NCBI GenBank assembly: GCA_015229005.1
Contig: JADGCL010000013.1
Coordinates: forward strand, 1 to 52,696
Source: Magnetococcales bacterium
Lineage (GTDB): Bacteria; Pseudomonadota; Magnetococcia; Magnetococcales; JADGCL01
Length of the DNA: 52,696 nt
Reading direction: 5' to 3'
Shown here piece by piece: positions 25,137 to 32,963 of this stretch. The notes below the pieces were generated by a model, which made no database searches, was not told where the DNA came from, and saw only the letters and a list, made by a program, of their open reading frames with translations. The translations under genes were made by a program, and so were the position numbers. Position 1 is the stretch's first letter. The number at the start of each line of letters is the position of its first letter.

Positions 25137-26418
25137 ACCATTGCCTGCAGCCGTACCGGAGAGGGGACCGGGGGGGCGTCTTCTGTTGTTGGGGACCTTG
25201 TTCGTGGCACTGCTGTTGCTATGGGCTGCCCTGGGGCGTCTGGATGTCGTCAGTTTTGCGACCGGGGAGGTGGTTCCCCAGGGGCGGGTGAAGGCGTTGC
25301 AACACCTGGAAGGGGGGATCGTCGAGGCGATCCTGGTGCGTGAAGGGAGCGTGGTCCGCAAAGGCGAGGCGCTTCTTCGCCTCGATTCGTTGCGGGCGGT
25401 GGCGGAATCCGAGGAAATTCAGGCGAGAATTCAGGGGTTGCGGGTAGACGTCGCACGTCTGACGGCGGAGGCGTCCCTGGCCTCCGAGCCGCTCTTCCCC
25501 GAGGGGGTGGCGGAAAAGCTGCCGCGATTGGTGGAGGATGCGCGGAGTCTTTTTGCTTCACGGCTGCGGCGGTTTCGGGCGGAGCAGGCGGTCCTGGAGG
25601 CGGTGGTGGTGCAGCGCCAGGAGGAACTCAAGGAGATTCGGGCGCGGCTCGACAGCAGCCGCAAGAGTCTGGAACTACTGGAGTCACAGGTGGGGATCAG
25701 CCAGAAGCTCCTGGCTCAGAGTCTGACCAGCCAGATGTTGCACTATGACCTTCTGCGGCAACAGCAGGGGTTGCGAGGTCAGATTGCGACCGATCAGGCG
25801 GCGGCGCCGCGGGTGGAGGCGGCGATCACCGAGGCGCGTGGCCACTTGGAACAGCTGCGGGCGACCTTTGTGGAAAAAGCGGTGAGCGAACTCTCCCAGG
25901 CGCGGCAAAATCTGGATGAGCTGGCGGAGCGGGCGCGAAAGTTCGAGGACGCCCGGCAACGGACGGTCTTGCGGGCGCCGGTCGATGGCGTGGTCAAGAG
26001 CCTGGGGGTGGCGACCGAGGGGGGGGTGATCCAGGCGAGTCAGACGGTGATGGAGATTGTCCCTCTGGATGATCGCCTGGTGATCGAGGCGCGTCTGCCG
26101 GTGGCGGAGATCGGCTATGTCCATGTCGGTCAGCGGGCGAGGTTGACCCTGGCCTCGGCGGATGCGGCCCTCTTCGGGGCCATCGCCGGCGCGGTCACCC
26201 ATGTGAGTCCGGATGCCTCGGTTTCCGCCCAGGGGGCGCCGCACTACCGGATCCGGATCCTTCCGGACGCGGACAGGTTCGACCATCACGGGCGGGTCTA
26301 TCGTCTCTACCCCGGGGTCCAGGTCACCTGCGCCATCCTGGTGGGGGAGAGGAGCGTCTTGGCCTATCTGTTTTCGCCTCTGGTCAGCTCCTGGGGGTTT
26401 GCGCTGCAGGAACGCTAG
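25129..26418 (+). CDS. Type I secretion membrane fusion protein (HlyD family)
   Basis: 429 aa. A cytoplasmic N-terminus and one transmembrane helix (about 17-36) lead to a lipoyl half-motif (GEVVPQGRVKALQHLEGGIV), a long coiled-coil hairpin (about 95-285), the second lipoyl half (VLRAPVDGVVKSLGV), and a C-terminal beta-barrel with LYPGVQVTCAILVGE. It bridges the ABC transporter and the TolC-like channel across the periplasm. The ATG at 25129 overlaps the transporter's end by 8 bp; the upstream frame is open but lacks family sequence. Confidence 0.94.
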   Translation: MPEPLPAAVPERGPGGRLLLLGTLFVALLLLWAALGRLDVVSFATGEVVPQGRVKALQHLEGGIVEAILVREGSVVRKGEALLRLDSLRAVAESEEIQARIQGLRVDVARLTAEASLASEPLFPEGVAEKLPRLVEDARSLFASRLRRFRAEQAVLEAVVVQRQEELKEIRARLDSSRKSLELLESQVGISQKLLAQSLTSQMLHYDLLRQQQGLRGQIATDQAAAPRVEAAITEARGHLEQLRATFVEKAVSELSQARQNLDELAERARKFEDARQRTVLRAPVDGVVKSLGVATEGGVIQASQTVMEIVPLDDRLVIEARLPVAEIGYVHVGQRARLTLASADAALFGAIAGAVTHVSPDASVSAQGAPHYRIRILPDADRFDHHGRVYRLYPGVQVTCAILVGERSVLAYLFSPLVSSWGFALQER

Positions 26419-26523
26419 GAAGGGTGTTTTGCAACCCGGGTCCGGCAGAGGTATTTCCGTATCCGCAGGGGTCGGGATCGTCACTCGGGGGTGGCGTTTG
26501 CATTGTCGGGGTGGGGTGAGGTT

Positions 26524-27984
26524 ATGGGTTCACTGGCTGGAAGAACTCGGGGTTCCGGGGGCAGGTCGGTTGTGGTTGGTTCCCGGGTGTGCGTCTGGGG
26601 GGTGATCGGGGCTCTCCTTCTGGCTTTTTCGGCGGTGGCCGCTCCCCCTTCTCCATCCGCAGACCAGAAGGGGGGAGGCGGCGGGGTGGCCCCGTCGGCA
26701 GGCAAAAAGGGAGGCGGCGGGGTAGCTCCGTCGGCAGGTAAAAAGGGTGGCGGCGGTGGGGTGGCGGCGGTGGTCACCCGGCTGGAACGCTTGGTGAAGG
26801 GGCATGACCGGATCGTGGCCTCGCAGTCGGACCTGGAGGCTTCCCGGAGCGGCGCCGCCAAGGCCAGAGGCGCTTACTTCCCGGATCTCAAGGCGACGGC
26901 GGACCAGGGGCGGGAGAGCATCGAGTACGGTGATGCGAGCCGGGATACCGATCTCGACATGCGGCACTTCACCCTTACGGCCACACAGCTCTTGTGGGAT
27001 TTCGGCAAGACGCGGGCGGAGGTCGACAAGGCCCGGGTAGTGGAGCGGCAGATGGAGAACGGGTTGCGGATCACGCGCCAGGATCTGCTCCTGGAGGGGA
27101 TCTCGGCACTCATGAATCTGCGCAAGGCCCATATCACCCTGGAGTACGCCCGGCAATCGGTCGACAACATCCGCCGTCAGGCGGGGATGGAGGAGAGTCG
27201 GGTCGAGCTGGGGAGCGGGTTTTCCACGGATGTGTTGCAGGCGAAAAGTCAATTGGCCGGGGCCCAGGCACGGCTGACCCGGGCCAATGGCGCCTGGATA
27301 GCGGCGAGCAATCGCTATCGGGCCTTGTTCGACGAGGAGCCGCCCGCGCCGGAGTCGCTTCCCTTGCTTGCGGTCCCGCAGGAGGGGTTCCCGAAATCGC
27401 TGGAGGAGTTGCTTGCGGCGGTCCTGCGGGAGAATCCGCAGTTGGCGAATGCGGCTCTGGGGCGGGAGACGGCGGCAGCGGAGATCCGTCGGGTGCGGGG
27501 GGCGGAGCTGTTGCCCAAGGTCAACCTGGTGGGGGAGGCCAAGTTCAAGGAGAACGACAGCGGCACGGTGGGGGACAAGGAGGAGAGGGTGGTCAAGGTG
27601 GAGGTGACTGCCCCGTTCAATACCGGGCTCTCCGGTTTCCACGCCCTGGAGGTGGCCGGGCGGCAGCAGGCGGCGGTGGATGCGCGGGCCCGCGATACCG
27701 AGGCGCTGGTCCGTGAGCAGGCCGGCAATGCCTGGCAGAGTCTCCTGACCGCCCGTGAAAATGCCGATTTTCTCGCCAATCAGGCGCGGATTTCGGGGGA
27801 GTTCCTGGGGCTGGCGAAGGAGGAGCGGTTGCAGGGGCGGCGCTCGCTGATCGATGTTCTGTCCGGCGAGACCTCGCTGATCAATGCCCAGAGCGATGCG
27901 GCGGCGGCAGAGGTGGATGTGGTGGTGGCCGCCTATTCCATCCTGCGGGTACTGGGGCGTCTGGAGCTTGCGGCGATTCGTTAG
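26524..27984 (+). CDS. TolC-family outer-membrane channel of the type I system
   Basis: 486 aa outer-membrane efflux protein. A signal peptide with cleavage near VAA (about residue 40) precedes a glycine-rich repeat segment and two TolC-type halves of long helices plus beta strands (e.g. LTATQLLWDFGKTRAEV, GSGFSTDVLQAKSQL, then ENPQLANAALG in the second half). Together with the two preceding genes it completes a type I exporter. The ATG at 26524 is preceded by GTGAGG; a GTG at 26491 is possible. The adjoining 234 bp downstream hold a dispersed repeat. Confidence 0.93.
   Translation: MGSLAGRTRGSGGRSVVVGSRVCVWGVIGALLLAFSAVAAPPSPSADQKGGGGGVAPSAGKKGGGGVAPSAGKKGGGGGVAAVVTRLERLVKGHDRIVASQSDLEASRSGAAKARGAYFPDLKATADQGRESIEYGDASRDTDLDMRHFTLTATQLLWDFGKTRAEVDKARVVERQMENGLRITRQDLLLEGISALMNLRKAHITLEYARQSVDNIRRQAGMEESRVELGSGFSTDVLQAKSQLAGAQARLTRANGAWIAASNRYRALFDEEPPAPESLPLLAVPQEGFPKSLEELLAAVLRENPQLANAALGRETAAAEIRRVRGAELLPKVNLVGEAKFKENDSGTVGDKEERVVKVEVTAPFNTGLSGFHALEVAGRQQAAVDARARDTEALVREQAGNAWQSLLTARENADFLANQARISGEFLGLAKEERLQGRRSLIDVLSGETSLINAQSDAAAAEVDVVVAAYSILRVLGRLELAAIR
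26667..26769 (+). repeat. Three 12-13-residue Gly-rich repeats in the TolC-like protein
   Basis: Near-identical units of about 36-39 bp encode KGGGGGVAPSAGK, KGGGGVAPSAGK and KGGGGGVAAV just after the signal peptide. The units differ by one glycine codon, consistent with slippage. The segment would form a flexible periplasmic extension not found in ordinary TolC proteins. Confidence 0.8.
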
Positions 27985-28039
27985 CCCGGGTTTGGCGGCG
28001 TTTTCACGGTTTCGATCAAATCCGATCCGTAACCTGTTG

Positions 28040-28168
28040 AAATTTTGTTTTCGGGAAGGCAGAGCGTAGTGTTGCCTTCCCTTTCAAATTCGATGGGTTA
28101 CGCCGTTCTGTTGAATTTGGTCGGCCATTCCTGGCCGGAGCATCCCGCTTATCAACGGACTGCAGGGG
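28040..28168 (+). repeat. Dispersed hairpin repeat, copy at the edge of the low-GC island
   Basis: Homologous, in inverted orientation, to the five-hairpin element at 41493-41636. Readable stems are GGAAGGCA/TGCCTTCC (28054-28061, 28073-28080), a 13-bp stem 28085-28097/28107-28119 pairing fully with some G-T pairs, and CGGCCA/TGGCCG near 28122-28137. The last stem (about 28143-28164) is partly decayed. It lies just downstream of the type I secretion operon and upstream of the ParB-like gene. Confidence 0.8.
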
Positions 28169-28218
28169 AAAATACGAGCTGTTCCCCGATTCCAACCTCA
28201 TTCAAGAGAGGTCGCGCC

Positions 28219-29373
28219 ATGGCAAGAACAGCCCCAACACGGGAACGAGAAGTTACGCGCCTCCCCCTCAGTCGGCTTGACTTGGACAGATCAAATCCAC
28301 GGTTTGGACTTCAAAACCCTGAGGATGCTACCCAGGCCGAGATTCTTGACCGTATCGTGGGTGTCTTTGGGGTTGACGATCTCCTCAGTTCCTTGGCGGC
28401 TAATGGCTACATTGATGCGGAACCGCTGGTCTGTCGCCATCGGGAAGAAACAACGCAGATCTTGGTGGTCGAGGGCAATCGTCGCTTGGCCGCCTGTTTG
28501 ATTCTTGCTGATGATGATCGGGCTGTTCGGTGGAAGGATTTGCACAGGAGGTTTGCTGCAATCCAAAAAAAGAACAATAAACAATCCATTCATATGCTTC
28601 CTGCCATCGTGTTTGAGGTCCACGAGCAGGAGCAAGCTGTGCTTGCCTATTTAGGAGTCCGGCATATTGTCTCTTCCCAGCCCTGGGATTCTTATGCCAA
28701 GGCTGCATGGGTAGCGCGGGTGGTCGCAAACAGCAGTATGACTGTTTCGGCGATTTCTTCCATGATCGGCGATCATCACAAAACTATTTCGCGTATGCTT
28801 GAAGGTTATTATTTTGTCAAACAATTACAGGAAGCAGGGAAATTTACTCCGGAAGATAGTATTCGCAAGGGGCGCGGGAGTGTCACGGATTATCCATTTT
28901 CCTGGGTCTATACCATACTTGGCTATCGGGCAGTACGTGACTACCTGGAAATCCGTGAAACAGAAAACGAGACCCCTCAGGCGAATCCCGTACCTGAGAA
29001 ACACTATGCCCGAGCCCAACTCATGACCCGAGCCATGTTCGGGAGCAAATCCCTGGGGTTGTCTTCGGCAATCCAGGATTCTCGGCGCTTGGCGGACTTG
29101 GCTGGTGCTCTCGCAAACCCTGAACAAGAAGCTATGCTAAGGCAAGGGAAAAGTTTGGATGATGTTTTACAAGCCGCCAAGTCGCTGAATGAAAAATTGA
29201 ATGATGGCATGAATGAAGTTAAAGATATTCTATCACTTCTTATTAGTGGTTTGGGAGAAGGAGGGCTAAAACAGGATATTGCCTCCTCGCTCCTGCCTTT
29301 GGCAGTAAAAATCCGCAACCTTGCCAACAGGTTGGAAAGGGATATCAGGGAGACGGTTGATGCTGAGAGGTAA
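28219..29373 (+). CDS. ParB/sulfiredoxin-fold protein of a mobile or defence cassette
   Basis: 384 aa. The N-terminal ParB-like domain has the box LPLSRLDLDRSNPRFG (15-30) and the nucleotide-binding-type motif VVEGNRRLAA (83-92). A helical middle part with a possible helix-turn-helix (SMTVSAISSMIGDHHKTISRML, roughly 180-200) follows, then a mostly helical C-terminus. It is not a chromosomal ParB: no parA or parS context, and the sequence diverges after the first domain. ParB-fold proteins of this type act as nucleases or CTP/ATP-binding factors in defence and mobile loci. Lower GC than the neighbourhood. The ATG at 28219 follows AGAGAGG. Confidence 0.78.
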   Translation: MARTAPTREREVTRLPLSRLDLDRSNPRFGLQNPEDATQAEILDRIVGVFGVDDLLSSLAANGYIDAEPLVCRHREETTQILVVEGNRRLAACLILADDDRAVRWKDLHRRFAAIQKKNNKQSIHMLPAIVFEVHEQEQAVLAYLGVRHIVSSQPWDSYAKAAWVARVVANSSMTVSAISSMIGDHHKTISRMLEGYYFVKQLQEAGKFTPEDSIRKGRGSVTDYPFSWVYTILGYRAVRDYLEIRETENETPQANPVPEKHYARAQLMTRAMFGSKSLGLSSAIQDSRRLADLAGALANPEQEAMLRQGKSLDDVLQAAKSLNEKLNDGMNEVKDILSLLISGLGEGGLKQDIASSLLPLAVKIRNLANRLERDIRETVDAER

Positions 29374-30322
29374 TGAATACAATGTGCGCTGCATGAATCA
29401 GAGAATTTCCTATGCTGCAGATAAAGCTGAATATCGTTCTATATTGTATAATGGCGTATCGCATGTGCGTGATGGGATTTATAATGATGAGATCGCGGAT
29501 GCCATGGATGACTTTTCCCCGCCACCTTCCGAGCCAAACAAGCACAGCTCGTGGGAAGAGAAAGATCTGCAACTTGACTCCGCCGTGGGAGGGATACACG
29601 AGACCATCGTAAAACGCCAGGAGCTATTGGGGGAATCCTACCCATTCACTCTTGATGGCCAACAGCTAATATATAGACCAAGTAAGTCAAAAATCTACGA
29701 GTTCTGCTTGGCTATCTCTAACAGTCGCAATATCACCAGAAATCCGTATACAGGACTCCCACGTCTTTTCGAACGCATCTCGGCTGAACTGGTTCGTGTC
29801 CACTTGGGTGCAAACGCCAAGGCCTTCCATTCAGGTTTTCCCAGGGATGGCGAAATTTCTTTCAAAGAAGCCATGCGGGTTTTGGCTGATTCAACCAGAG
29901 AATGGTTTTGGAAACCTGAAACAGACATCCCGGAAGACGGTGGCGCAGAGAAGGACGGCGGCATGGACTTTGCCGCCTGGATACCATCCCCTGATAAGCG
30001 GCAGGGTCAAATATTCGTTCTCGGACAATGCGCCTGCGGCAATGATTGGATTTGTAAATGGAATGACCTGAACCTGAGTAGACTTCAGAAATGGTTTCAC
30101 CCCATGTTGATCCTGAATCCTCCCATCAGGGCCTTTGCAACGCCATTCCACATCAACGACGCTCTTCTGAAAGAATCAATTCGGGAGGCAGGCTTGGTTT
30201 TTGATCGAATTCGACTCACGTTGATTGGGGAATCATCAGGATTAACCGTTAATCAGTTGCCAATGTATAATGGTCGTGGGATTGAATCTTTGATTGAATT
30301 CGTGCTGAGTCAAGCCGCCTGA
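29360..30322 (+). CDS. Unknown protein with PD-(D/E)xK-like motif, possible nuclease
   Basis: 320 aa, not recognised with confidence. A central stretch KDGGMDFAAW (198-207) followed by GQIFVLGQCACG (216-227) resembles the active-site pattern of restriction-endonuclease-fold proteins, in which an acidic residue (Asp203) precedes a strand ending in Q/ExK or a variant such as QxA. There is no signal peptide or transmembrane helix. It overlaps the ParB-like gene by 14 bp, indicating coexpression, and is convergent with the truncated methyltransferase 1 bp away. A restriction or defence role is inferred from motif and context only. Confidence 0.6.
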   Translation: MLRGNEYNVRCMNQRISYAADKAEYRSILYNGVSHVRDGIYNDEIADAMDDFSPPPSEPNKHSSWEEKDLQLDSAVGGIHETIVKRQELLGESYPFTLDGQQLIYRPSKSKIYEFCLAISNSRNITRNPYTGLPRLFERISAELVRVHLGANAKAFHSGFPRDGEISFKEAMRVLADSTREWFWKPETDIPEDGGAEKDGGMDFAAWIPSPDKRQGQIFVLGQCACGNDWICKWNDLNLSRLQKWFHPMLILNPPIRAFATPFHINDALLKESIREAGLVFDRIRLTLIGESSGLTVNQLPMYNGRGIESLIEFVLSQAA

Positions 30323-30994
30323 TTACCAAATGTCAGGCAATGCGCCAGCCACAGCCTGGAACAACGGTGGTGGTACGGCATTTCCGATTACCCGGTACTT
30401 CTCTCTCATCCCGTGTGTATCTGGGAGCAGGAATCCCTTGCCCAATCCCTGGAGCCGAGCCGCCTCGTGATAAGAAAAACGCTGGGCAGGTCCATCATGT
30501 TCCCATTCCCACTTATCCTCGTGTACCTTCTTAAGCTTGGGACTGACCGGGTGCAACGGCATATGCCGTGGGTGGCTCATGATGGTTTTACTTGTCTGGT
30601 CCCAATCACGCCGGCGGTTGCGGGAGAGATAGTACCAATGGAAGGACTCTGTCCAAAATTCTCCTTCGGGCCATTCAGGCAGATCCCCGATAGCATCCTT
30701 AATTGTCCTGCATGCGAATTCTCCGTGTGTCCCATATTGAGGCTTTGGGAATGTATATCGCTCTCCAAGGTCAGAGCGAATACCAACGATAAAGATCCTT
30801 TTTCTCTCCTGAGGAACTCCAAATTCACTGGCATTCAGCCGAGACACCTCGACTAAATATCCAGCCGAACGAAAGCGGGTGATTTGGTTGTTCAAAAGAT
30901 GCCTAAAATCGCTGCGTTCCATTCCAGACACATTTTCCACGATAAATGCCTTCGGACGGATAATCCTCAAAACCCGATCGAACGCACGATACAA
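30323..30994 (-). pseudogene. 5'-truncated DNA (cytosine-5-)-methyltransferase
   Basis: The last 223 residues or so of a C5-cytosine methyltransferase: ENV motif (residues 20-22), QERKR (62-66), a variable target-recognition region, and the final GNAVPPPL (motif X, about 204-211). The first half of the family is missing: neither the SAM-binding FxGxG motif nor the catalytic Pro-Cys loop is present, and the frame is closed by a stop near 31035. The only initiator is an internal TTG at 30994. Without the catalytic cysteine it cannot methylate DNA. It is probably the leftover of a restriction-modification cassette. Confidence 0.85.
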
Positions 30995-31133
30995 AAGGAT
31001 GTTTGAAAGGCTGATTTTTTTTATATTTTTTCAAAGCAACGGCAAAACCAACGGCCACACCAGAAGGGCCGTCAACCATGGGCAGGGTGCGGCTTATTTC
31101 TGTCGGATTTCCGTCCTGGATTTAAGGTCCACC
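30995..31133. other. Junction between truncated methyltransferase and radA
   Basis: 139 bp with a T-rich stretch (T8, then ATA and T6 at 31015-31031) and an inverted repeat ACGGCC/GGCCGT around 31049-31068. No methyltransferase-like residues are encoded here, so the deletion or recombination breakpoint that removed the 5' half lies close to 30995-31035. The hairpin could serve as a terminator for radA, whose stop is at 31134. Confidence 0.5.
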
Positions 31134-32516
31134 TCACCCCCTGGCGGCACTGATCCGCGCCGCCGCTTCGACTACCGAGCCCACCGGTTCGAGTTCCAGC
31201 GGGTAGGGTTCCGGCAGATTCTTGAGAGCCCGCTCGGGGAGCATCGCCCGGGTGAATCCCAGCTTTGCCGCCTCTTTGAGGCGTGTCGCCACCTGCGATA
31301 CTGCCCGGATCTCGCCGGAAAGCCCCACCTCCCCGAGGACGACGAGGCCCTGGTCCAGATGCACATTCCCGCGGGAGGCCATCAGGGCCGCCACCACGGC
31401 CAGGTCCGCCGCCGGTTCGGTGATACGAAATCCGCCGGCGATGTTGAGAAAGATGTCGTGGTTGAAGAGTCCCAACCCAAGCTGCTTTTCCAACACCGCC
31501 GTCAGCATCGCCAGACGGTTGCTGTCGACCCCCAGTGTTGTCCGTCGAGGCTGCGCCATGGGACTTGGTACCACCAGCGCTTGAATCTCCACCAACACCG
31601 GTCGGCTTCCCTCCATCCCCGGGAAGACGACGGATCCGGCCGCCCCCGGGGATCGCTCCGCGAGAAAGATCTCGGAGGGATTGGGCACCTCGATGAGGCC
31701 GACCTGGCTCATGGCGAAGACGCCGATTTCATTGGCGGCGCCGAAGCGGTTTTTGACGGCCCGGAGGAGGCGATAGTCGTGCCCGCGTTCTCCTTCGAAG
31801 TAGAGGACCGTGTCGACCATGTGTTCCAGCACCCTGGGGCCGGCGATCTGTCCCTCCTTGGTGACGTGTCCCACCAAAAAGAGGGCCATCGATCGTCCCT
31901 TGGCCAGGCGAATCAGGCGGGCGGCGCATTCGCGCACCTGGGTCACCGTCCCGGCTGCCGCCGGCAGGGTGTCGGTGGCCAGGGTCTGGATCGAATCCAT
32001 CACCAGGACCTGCGGATCGACTCCCTCCACGGCCGCGATCACCGCCTCCAGACCATTCTCCATGGCGACCAGAAGGGAGTCGCCGTGGAGCCCCATCCGA
32101 TCGGAGCGAAGCTTGAGTTGCTGTACCGACTCTTCCCCCGAGACATAGAGGACCCGCATCCGTTCCGAGAGCAGGTGCAGCGCTCCCAACAGCAGGGTCG
32201 ATTTGCCGATGCCCGGGTCGCCGCCGATGAGGATCGCCGAACCCGGGACGACCCCTCCCCCCAGGACCCGGTCGAGTTCCGGCAGGCCGAACTGATCCCG
32301 CGAGTCCGCAGCGACGGTGACCGAGGCCAGAGTGACGGGTCGGCCACTTTCCCGCCCGACCGCTGCACCTCCCCCGCGCCCGCTGGAACCGGAATCGGGA
32401 GTCACCACAACCGCCCGGAGGGTGTTCCATGCCCCGCAAACCGTGCAGCGTCCACCCCATTGGGCATGATCGGCCCCACATTCCTGACACACATACTGGC
32501 GCCGTTGACGGGCCAT
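31134..32516 (-). CDS. radA: DNA repair protein RadA (Sms)
   Basis: 460 aa RecA-like ATPase that promotes branch migration in recombinational repair. N-terminal C4 zinc finger (Cys10, Cys13, Cys24, Cys27), Walker A GGDPGIGKS at 98-106, the RadA-specific KNRFG motif, and a C-terminal Lon-protease-like domain (LDQGLVVLGEVGLSGEIR). The ATG at 32516 has AAGGAG upstream with ideal spacing; the longer frame upstream runs into a repeat. Confidence 0.97.
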   Translation of the reverse strand: MARQRRQYVCQECGADHAQWGGRCTVCGAWNTLRAVVVTPDSGSSGRGGGAAVGRESGRPVTLASVTVAADSRDQFGLPELDRVLGGGVVPGSAILIGGDPGIGKSTLLLGALHLLSERMRVLYVSGEESVQQLKLRSDRMGLHGDSLLVAMENGLEAVIAAVEGVDPQVLVMDSIQTLATDTLPAAAGTVTQVRECAARLIRLAKGRSMALFLVGHVTKEGQIAGPRVLEHMVDTVLYFEGERGHDYRLLRAVKNRFGAANEIGVFAMSQVGLIEVPNPSEIFLAERSPGAAGSVVFPGMEGSRPVLVEIQALVVPSPMAQPRRTTLGVDSNRLAMLTAVLEKQLGLGLFNHDIFLNIAGGFRITEPAADLAVVAALMASRGNVHLDQGLVVLGEVGLSGEIRAVSQVATRLKEAAKLGFTRAMLPERALKNLPEPYPLELEPVGSVVEAAARISAARG

Positions 32517-32570
32517 CAAGGTCTCCTTGACGCTGGGGGGGGATACTCTGCCAGTCCATCGAAATAGTCT

Positions 32571-32630
32571 CTCCATGGACTTTTTCAACCAGGGTAGGCG
32601 AAACGAGTACTCTTTCCCCTTTTAATTCAG
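32571..32630. repeat. Partial copy of the dispersed hairpin repeat
   Basis: Contains CCATGGACTTTTTCAACC followed by AGGGTAGGCG and TTTCCCCTTTTAATTCAG, matching part of the reverse complement of 41565-41630. The first hairpin has lost its left arm, so this looks like a decayed copy. It sits 55 bp upstream of the radA start, where it could lie in the radA leader. Confidence 0.65.
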
Positions 32631-32846
32631 ATTGTTACATATCACGATCGATATGCTCCGGCCACTCTCCGGAAGCCTCCGTCGGTCGGTCGGCGGGTTG
32701 ATGCGGTTGTCGCATCTCCCCCAACGGTCGTCAAGGTGCCTCTGCCTGTTGGAGTCCGGCGTTCGTCATCCGCCGGTGTTCTTGTTCCGATCGCTGGATT
32801 TTGGTTAACCGGGCTCTCTGGTCATGTTACCCTGGAGACTGCAGCT

Positions 32847-32905
32847 CGGCGGGTGTGCTGCCGGGCGGGTGCGCTGCCGGGCAGGTGTGCTGCCGGGCGG
32901 GCGTG
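32847..32905. repeat. 16-bp tandem repeat, three and a half copies
   Basis: Units at 32847-32862, 32863-32878 and 32879-32894 (consensus GGGCGGGTGTGCTGCC) plus a partial fourth. They differ by one or two bases each. The unit length is not a multiple of 3, which argues against coding. Confidence 0.85.
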
Positions 32906-32963
32906 AGAAGGAGGGGCTTCCCTCCGTACCGGGCAGGGAACTCCTGATCAGAGGATCGACCAT

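Larger units (their letters stand above)
32517..32963. other. Non-coding 447-bp gap with repeats upstream of radA and the MORN gene
   Basis: Divergent promoter region. It holds a fragment of the hairpin repeat (32571-32630), AT-rich sequence at 32620-32660 that is the best candidate for promoters, and a 16-bp tandem repeat (32847-32905). No convincing coding frame is seen; short open frames are GC-driven. Confidence 0.55.

Noticed and set aside
28219..29373. Chromosome-partitioning ParB
   Set aside because: No parA, gidB/rsmG or parS sites nearby and the sequence after the first domain is unlike chromosomal ParB.
31049..31068. ACGGCC/GGCCGT hairpin as another repeat-family copy
   Set aside because: Flanking bases do not match the family and the stem is short; treated only as a possible radA terminator.
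30879..32567. Plus-strand open frame of 562 codons across the methyltransferase junction and radA
   Set aside because: It is antisense to radA, whose full set of motifs is on the minus strand.
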